DNA from: Syntrophomonadaceae bacterium
GTDB lineage: Bacteria; Bacillota; Dethiobacteria; DTU022
Length of the DNA: 17,608 nucleotides
NCBI GenBank assembly: GCA_003553305.1
Contig: PWEB01000202.1
Span: forward strand, 1 to 17,608
Direction of reading: 5' to 3'
Shown: piece by piece, positions 14,405 to 17,608 of the stretch
Position numbering within the stretch: the stretch's first letter is position 1
Layout: each line of letters begins with the position of its first letter
Made by a program: the position numbers and the translations under genes
The notes under the pieces: generated by a model
What the model was told of the DNA's origin: nothing
What the model saw: only the letters and a program-made list of their open reading frames with translations
The model's database searches: none

Positions 14405-14461
14405 ACTGGATAATCCGGAATTTTAAAATAATCAAAGCTTTGTCGAGGGAGGCGCTGCGCT

Positions 14462-14914
14462 TTGGCTAAAAAAAATATCCTTGTTTTGCATGGTCCGAAT
14501 TTAAATTTGCATGGTCAGAGAGAGCCTGAGATCTATGGTTCCCTGACCCTGGATGAGATCGATCAAGCTTTAGCTGAGCGTGCCTTAAAACTGGGCATTC
14601 TGATTGAATGCTTCCAGTCAAACCATGAAGGAGTGCTGGTCGATCACATCCAGATGGCTATCAAAAGCTATGACGCTATATTAATTAACCCGGCAGCCTT
14701 TTCACATTACAGTTACGCCTTAAGAGATGCTCTTTCAGCAACCGGACTGCCCCTGGTTGAGGTCCATCTGAGCAATGTTTTTGCCCGGGAGCCTTTCCGG
14801 CATCATTCTGTGATAACTGAAGTGGCTAATGGCATGATTTGCGGTTTGGGACTGCAAAGTTATTTGCTGGGACTGGAAGCGCTGGTTAAAGTTTTAGAAA
14901 AGCAGCAGGTATAA
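14462..14914 (+). CDS. aroQ: 3-dehydroquinate dehydratase, type II
   Basis: The type II enzyme forms 3-dehydroshikimate from 3-dehydroquinate as a dodecamer. Length (150) is exact for the family. Visible residues: LHGPNLNLHGQREPEIYG with Asn13, Arg20 and catalytic Tyr25; FQSNHEG at 51-57; INPAAFSHYSYALRDAL at 75-91 with Asn76 and His82; and VEVHLSNVFAREPFRHHS with Glu100, His102 and Arg109/Arg113. The family consensus INPGAxTHTS appears as INPAAFSHYS, a mild change. The start is TTG 14462 with GGGAGG about 9 nt upstream. It is followed after 3 bp by the M24 peptidase gene, a common Firmicutes pair. Confidence 0.97.
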   Translation: MAKKNILVLHGPNLNLHGQREPEIYGSLTLDEIDQALAERALKLGILIECFQSNHEGVLVDHIQMAIKSYDAILINPAAFSHYSYALRDALSATGLPLVEVHLSNVFAREPFRHHSVITEVANGMICGLGLQSYLLGLEALVKVLEKQQV

Positions 14915-14917
14915 TTA

Positions 14918-15982
14918 ATGTCTGAACGGCTCAATGTATTCAGGAAAACTATAGAAGACCATAATCTCGACGCCATGTTGATCACCAACCCGATTAATCG
15001 TCAATACCTGAGCAGTTTTGATGGTTCCAGCGGGATGCTCCTGGTTAGTAAAGATAATGCTTATTTAGTGACTGATTTTCGCTATATAGAGCAAGCTACA
15101 GCCCAGGCAAAAGAGTTTGAAGTAAAGCGCTGGAAAGATAACCTGTATGAAGAGCTTGGTGCGTTGATCAAAGAAAAAAGTTGGGGCAAATTAGGTTTTG
15201 AATCAAAACATGTGGTCTATTCGGTTTATAATGATATGAAGGATAAAATTTCGGTTGAACTTATCCCGGTAGAAGATGCTGTTAAAAACCAAAGGATGGT
15301 AAAAAGCAGTTCTGAACAAGATATTTTGCGCCGGGGGGCTAAAAATTTAGACCGGGCTTTTAATTATATTTGTTCAATTATCAAACCCGGCATGTCTGAA
15401 GCAGATCTTGCCCTGGAACTTGAAATATTCCTGCGCCGCCAGGGGGCAGAGAAACCTTCTTTTCAATTTATTGTTGCCTCCGGGGTACGGGGAGCAATGC
15501 CCCATGGAACCGCATCAGACAAAATCATGCAGCAAGGTGAACTGGTTACTATAGATTATGGAGGGGTCTTTGAGGGTTATGCCACCGATATGACCCGCAC
15601 CGTGGCCCTTGGAAAACCCGGTCAAAAGGCGCGTGAGATTTACAAACTTGTTCTTGAGGGACAGCAGAAAGCTTCCCGGGCGGTAAAACCCTTTTTAAAA
15701 GCTTGTGAAGTTGATGCTGTGGCCCGGGGAATTTTTGAAAAAGCCGGGTACGGTCAATATTTCGGGCACGGCCTGGGGCACGGCATCGGTTTAGAAACTC
15801 ATGAGTTTCCCGTTTTGAACCAGCACAGCAAAACTGTTCTCGAAGCGGGCATGGCTGTTACAGTAGAACCCGGCATTTACATCCCGCAATGGGGCGGAGT
15901 GCGCATCGAAGATATGGTTATCATTACCGATCATGGTCCGGAACTGCTGACAAACAGTCCACACGAACTTGTGATTATATAA
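14918..15982 (+). CDS. M24 family metallopeptidase, Xaa-Pro aminopeptidase type
   Basis: The enzyme removes N-terminal residues preceding proline, or acts on Xaa-Pro dipeptides; the sequence does not decide which. It has a creatinase N-terminal domain (about 1-130) and a pita-bread catalytic domain (about 135-354). The five metal ligands are visible: Asp213 (TIDYGG), Asp224 (YATDMTRTV), His288 (GHGLGHGIG), Glu317 (VTVEPGIY) and Glu331 (GVRIEDMV). His196 (MPHGTAS) is the usual substrate-side histidine. Length of 354 is normal. The ATG lies 3 bp after the aroQ stop; AGCAGG just upstream is a modest ribosome binding site. In Clostridia this gene often precedes efp, as here. Confidence 0.94.
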   Translation: MSERLNVFRKTIEDHNLDAMLITNPINRQYLSSFDGSSGMLLVSKDNAYLVTDFRYIEQATAQAKEFEVKRWKDNLYEELGALIKEKSWGKLGFESKHVVYSVYNDMKDKISVELIPVEDAVKNQRMVKSSSEQDILRRGAKNLDRAFNYICSIIKPGMSEADLALELEIFLRRQGAEKPSFQFIVASGVRGAMPHGTASDKIMQQGELVTIDYGGVFEGYATDMTRTVALGKPGQKAREIYKLVLEGQQKASRAVKPFLKACEVDAVARGIFEKAGYGQYFGHGLGHGIGLETHEFPVLNQHSKTVLEAGMAVTVEPGIYIPQWGGVRIEDMVIITDHGPELLTNSPHELVII

Positions 15983-16063
15983 AATTACTCTGGGCAGTAG
16001 CCCTCTAAGGCTGAATTGAGTTTCTGGATAAAATCTCACTACAGAAAAAAGGGCGTGTTGATA

Positions 16064-16621
16064 ATGATTTCAACCAATGAATTTCAAACCGGTATCACAA
16101 TTGAACTGGAGGGGGAGATATACAGCGTACTCGAATTCCAACACGTTAAGCCGGGTAAAGGAGCTGCGTTTGTTCGTACAAAGTTAAAAAATCTTCGCTC
16201 GGGAGCAATTATTGATCATACTTTCCGGGCCGGTGAAAAGGTGGGGAAAGCCCACCTGGAACGTAAAGAAATGGAATATCTCTACAGAGACGATGATTTG
16301 TTTCACATGATGGACTTAGAGACATACGAACAAATTACCATTCCTGCTGATAAGATTGGAGACAAGGTAAAATATTTGAAGGAAAATGACCGGATCAATA
16401 TAATTATGTATGATGAAGAAGTAATCGGGTTAGACTTTCCGGCTACTGTGGTATTACGGGTTGCTGATACTGAACCCGGAATAAAGGGTGACACTGCTTC
16501 AGGAGCATCCAAAGCAGCCACGATGGAAACAGGCCTGGTGGTGCAAGTTCCACTTTTTATTAATACCGATGATTACTTGAAAATCGATACTCGAAGTGGC
16601 AATTATATTGAGCGGGCTTAA
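16064..16621 (+). CDS. efp: Translation elongation factor P
   Basis: EF-P relieves ribosomes stalled at consecutive prolines. The 185-residue product shows the three-domain EF-P sequence: domain I with MISTNEFQTG and EFQHVKPGKGAAFVRTK (the loop lysine is Lys32), domain II with KEMEYLYRDDDLFHMMD, and domain III with DTEPGIKGDTASGASKAA and a C-terminal VPLFINTDDYLKIDTRSGNYIERA. Start ATG 16064 gives the standard N-terminus; the frame extends further upstream without support. AAGGG precedes it by about 10 nt. No gene for a lysine-modifying enzyme is nearby in the window. Confidence 0.98.
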   Translation: MISTNEFQTGITIELEGEIYSVLEFQHVKPGKGAAFVRTKLKNLRSGAIIDHTFRAGEKVGKAHLERKEMEYLYRDDDLFHMMDLETYEQITIPADKIGDKVKYLKENDRINIIMYDEEVIGLDFPATVVLRVADTEPGIKGDTASGASKAATMETGLVVQVPLFINTDDYLKIDTRSGNYIERA

Positions 16622-16662
16622 GTTAAAGGTTTAAGTTTATAATACTAAGGGAGGGAAATGAA

Positions 16663-17121
16663 ATGCATGAAGATTTAAAGGCAAGGACCTCGCATTTAAG
16701 GGGATTTACCGAAGGGCTTGAATTAGGCGAAGAAAGCAAGGAACAAAAGGTACTGCATCGTATCATTGATCTGCTCGAAGAGATGACCGATGAGATAGAA
16801 CAGTTAAGGGTCGATTATGAAGAACTTTTTGAATACACCGAAGCAATTGACGATGACCTGACTGAGTTAGAAGAAGACTTTGATGAGGATTATGATGATG
16901 ACGATGACGATGACGAAGATGAGTTTGATGCTTTTGAAGAAGGTTTCACTATTGAATGCCCAAACTGCCGGGAAATAGCCGTAGTTGATGATGATATTCT
17001 AGATGAAGAAGGATCAATCGAATTGACCTGTCCCGGATGCGGTGAAGCAATTTTAGTCGATGATGAAGAATGGTATGAAGGCCCAGATGATCTAACGGAA
17101 CCAGATCCTGAAAAAGAGTAA
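16663..17121 (+). CDS. CD1247 N-terminal domain protein with zinc ribbon and poly-Asp linker
   Basis: The 152-residue product resembles the CD1247-like proteins of Clostridia: an N-terminal helical domain (about 1-70; DLKARTSHLRGFTEGLELG, then IDLLEEMTDEIEQLRVDYEEL, coiled-coil-like), an extremely acidic linker (about 63-93 with a run of Asp), and a zinc ribbon with CPNC (99-102) and CPGC (123-126). It is predicted cytoplasmic. No biochemical role is established. GGGAGGG precedes the ATG by 7 nt. The place between efp and the Asp23 gene is a usual clostridial neighbourhood, but it gives no direct hint of function. Confidence 0.85.
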   Translation: MHEDLKARTSHLRGFTEGLELGEESKEQKVLHRIIDLLEEMTDEIEQLRVDYEELFEYTEAIDDDLTELEEDFDEDYDDDDDDDEDEFDAFEEGFTIECPNCREIAVVDDDILDEEGSIELTCPGCGEAILVDDEEWYEGPDDLTEPDPEKE

Positions 17122-17143
17122 ACATTATCTTCGTCCTTAATAA

Positions 17144-17172
17144 TTGTAGCCATTGTTTAGGTCTGGTATAAT
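17144..17172 (+). promoter_or_regulatory. Sigma-A promoter of the Asp23-family gene
   Basis: TTGTAG (17144-17149), a 17-bp spacer and a perfect TATAAT (17167-17172) preceded by TGG form a -35 with extended -10. Transcription would start near 17179, about 50 nt before the ATG at 17230. Confidence 0.65.
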
Positions 17173-17229
17173 AGAACTAGATTAAAAAAGGCTTTTTTGC
17201 AAACTCAAATCAGGTTGGGAGGGTTATTG

Positions 17230-17608
17230 ATGGCTGAACAAGAAAGTCGAATGTTACCAACAGAACTTGGTGTAGTAAGAATTTCTGAAGATGTAGTTTC
17301 CATTATTGCCGGATTAGCGGCTGCTGAGATTGAAGGGGTCGCTTCGATGAGTGGAGGAGTCGCCGGGGGAATATCTGAAGTCCTGGGACGAAAAAGTATG
17401 TCTAAAGGAATAAAAGTCGAGGTTGGAACTGAAGAAGCAAAAATAGATATTTTCATCATTGTCAAGTACGGGGCCAGGATTCCCGATGTCTCCTGGGATA
17501 TCCAGGAAAGCGTCAAAAAGACGGTGGAAAATATGACCGGATTACGGGTTACCCAGGTTAATGTGCATGTCCAGGGTGTTCACTTTCCCCAGGCAGAAGC
17601 AGCAGCAG
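17230..17608 (+). CDS. Asp23/Gls24 family envelope stress protein, 3' end outside window
   Basis: The 126 visible residues show an Asp23/Gls24 domain: LGVVRISEDVVSIIAGLAA, EIEGVASMSGGVAGGI, the basic GRKSMSKGIKVEVG, and IFIIVKYGARIPDVSWDIQ with VKKTVENMTGLRVTQVNVHV. These proteins are linked to envelope and alkaline stress, and in some species are tethered at the membrane by AmaP. The ATG has GGGAGGG at good spacing and its own promoter. The frame has no stop before the window edge; its Ala-rich end suggests the gene finishes soon after. In Clostridia this gene is often followed by nusB, which cannot be checked here. Confidence 0.93.
   Translation, partial: MAEQESRMLPTELGVVRISEDVVSIIAGLAAAEIEGVASMSGGVAGGISEVLGRKSMSKGIKVEVGTEEAKIDIFIIVKYGARIPDVSWDIQESVKKTVENMTGLRVTQVNVHVQGVHFPQAEAAA

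Noticed and set aside
16890..17153. Minus-strand open frame rich in serine
   Set aside because: It is the complement of the GAT/GAC-rich linker of the CD1247-like gene, which explains the Ser run.

Overview
The window looks like chromosome of a low-to-mid-GC, Gram-positive-type anaerobe of the Firmicutes, most likely class Clostridia. The basis is the gene set (a DUF362 protein, feoAB, a type IV pilus assembly set with no secretin in view, and aroK-aroQ-M24 peptidase-efp-CD1247-like-Asp23), strong purine-rich ribosome binding sites, sigma-A type promoters and frequent GTG/TTG starts. I cannot name a species from the sequence alone.

Layout. (1) 1-707 (+): 3' part of a DUF362 protein whose start lies outside the window. 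(2) 769-2846 (-): feoA-feoB, ferrous iron uptake. (3) 2847-3283: a 437-bp divergent control region. It holds a feoAB promoter with two matching palindromic operators, a tandem 15-bp direct repeat, a consensus promoter facing right, and a ~190-nt leader with several hairpins. (4) 3284-4426 (+): a secreted, very acidic protein with one Ig-like module. (5) 4494-10307 (-): a tight type IV pilus operon, transcribed pilD, two prepilin genes, a PilX-like gene, pilM, pilN, pilO, pilC. (6) 10535-14348 (+): aroE, pilB, a GspH-type prepilin gene and aroK, so pilus and shikimate genes alternate on one strand. (7) 14462-17608 (+): aroQ, an M24 peptidase, efp, a CD1247-like zinc-ribbon protein and, behind its own promoter, the start of an Asp23/Gls24 protein cut by the window end.

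How they work together. PilB drives assembly at the PilC platform, PilM-N-O form the inner alignment complex, PilD processes the prepilins, and the four pilin-like proteins look like minor pilins. No retraction ATPase (PilT), secretin (PilQ), PilP or obvious abundant major pilin is present here. AroE, AroQ and AroK are three steps of the shikimate pathway. FeoAB is probably repressed by an iron-sensing DtxR-family regulator acting on the paired operators.

The least ordinary part is 2847-4426: the dense, unexplained control region and the unfamiliar acidic secreted protein it serves. I see no tRNA, rRNA, CRISPR array, insertion sequence or phage gene.
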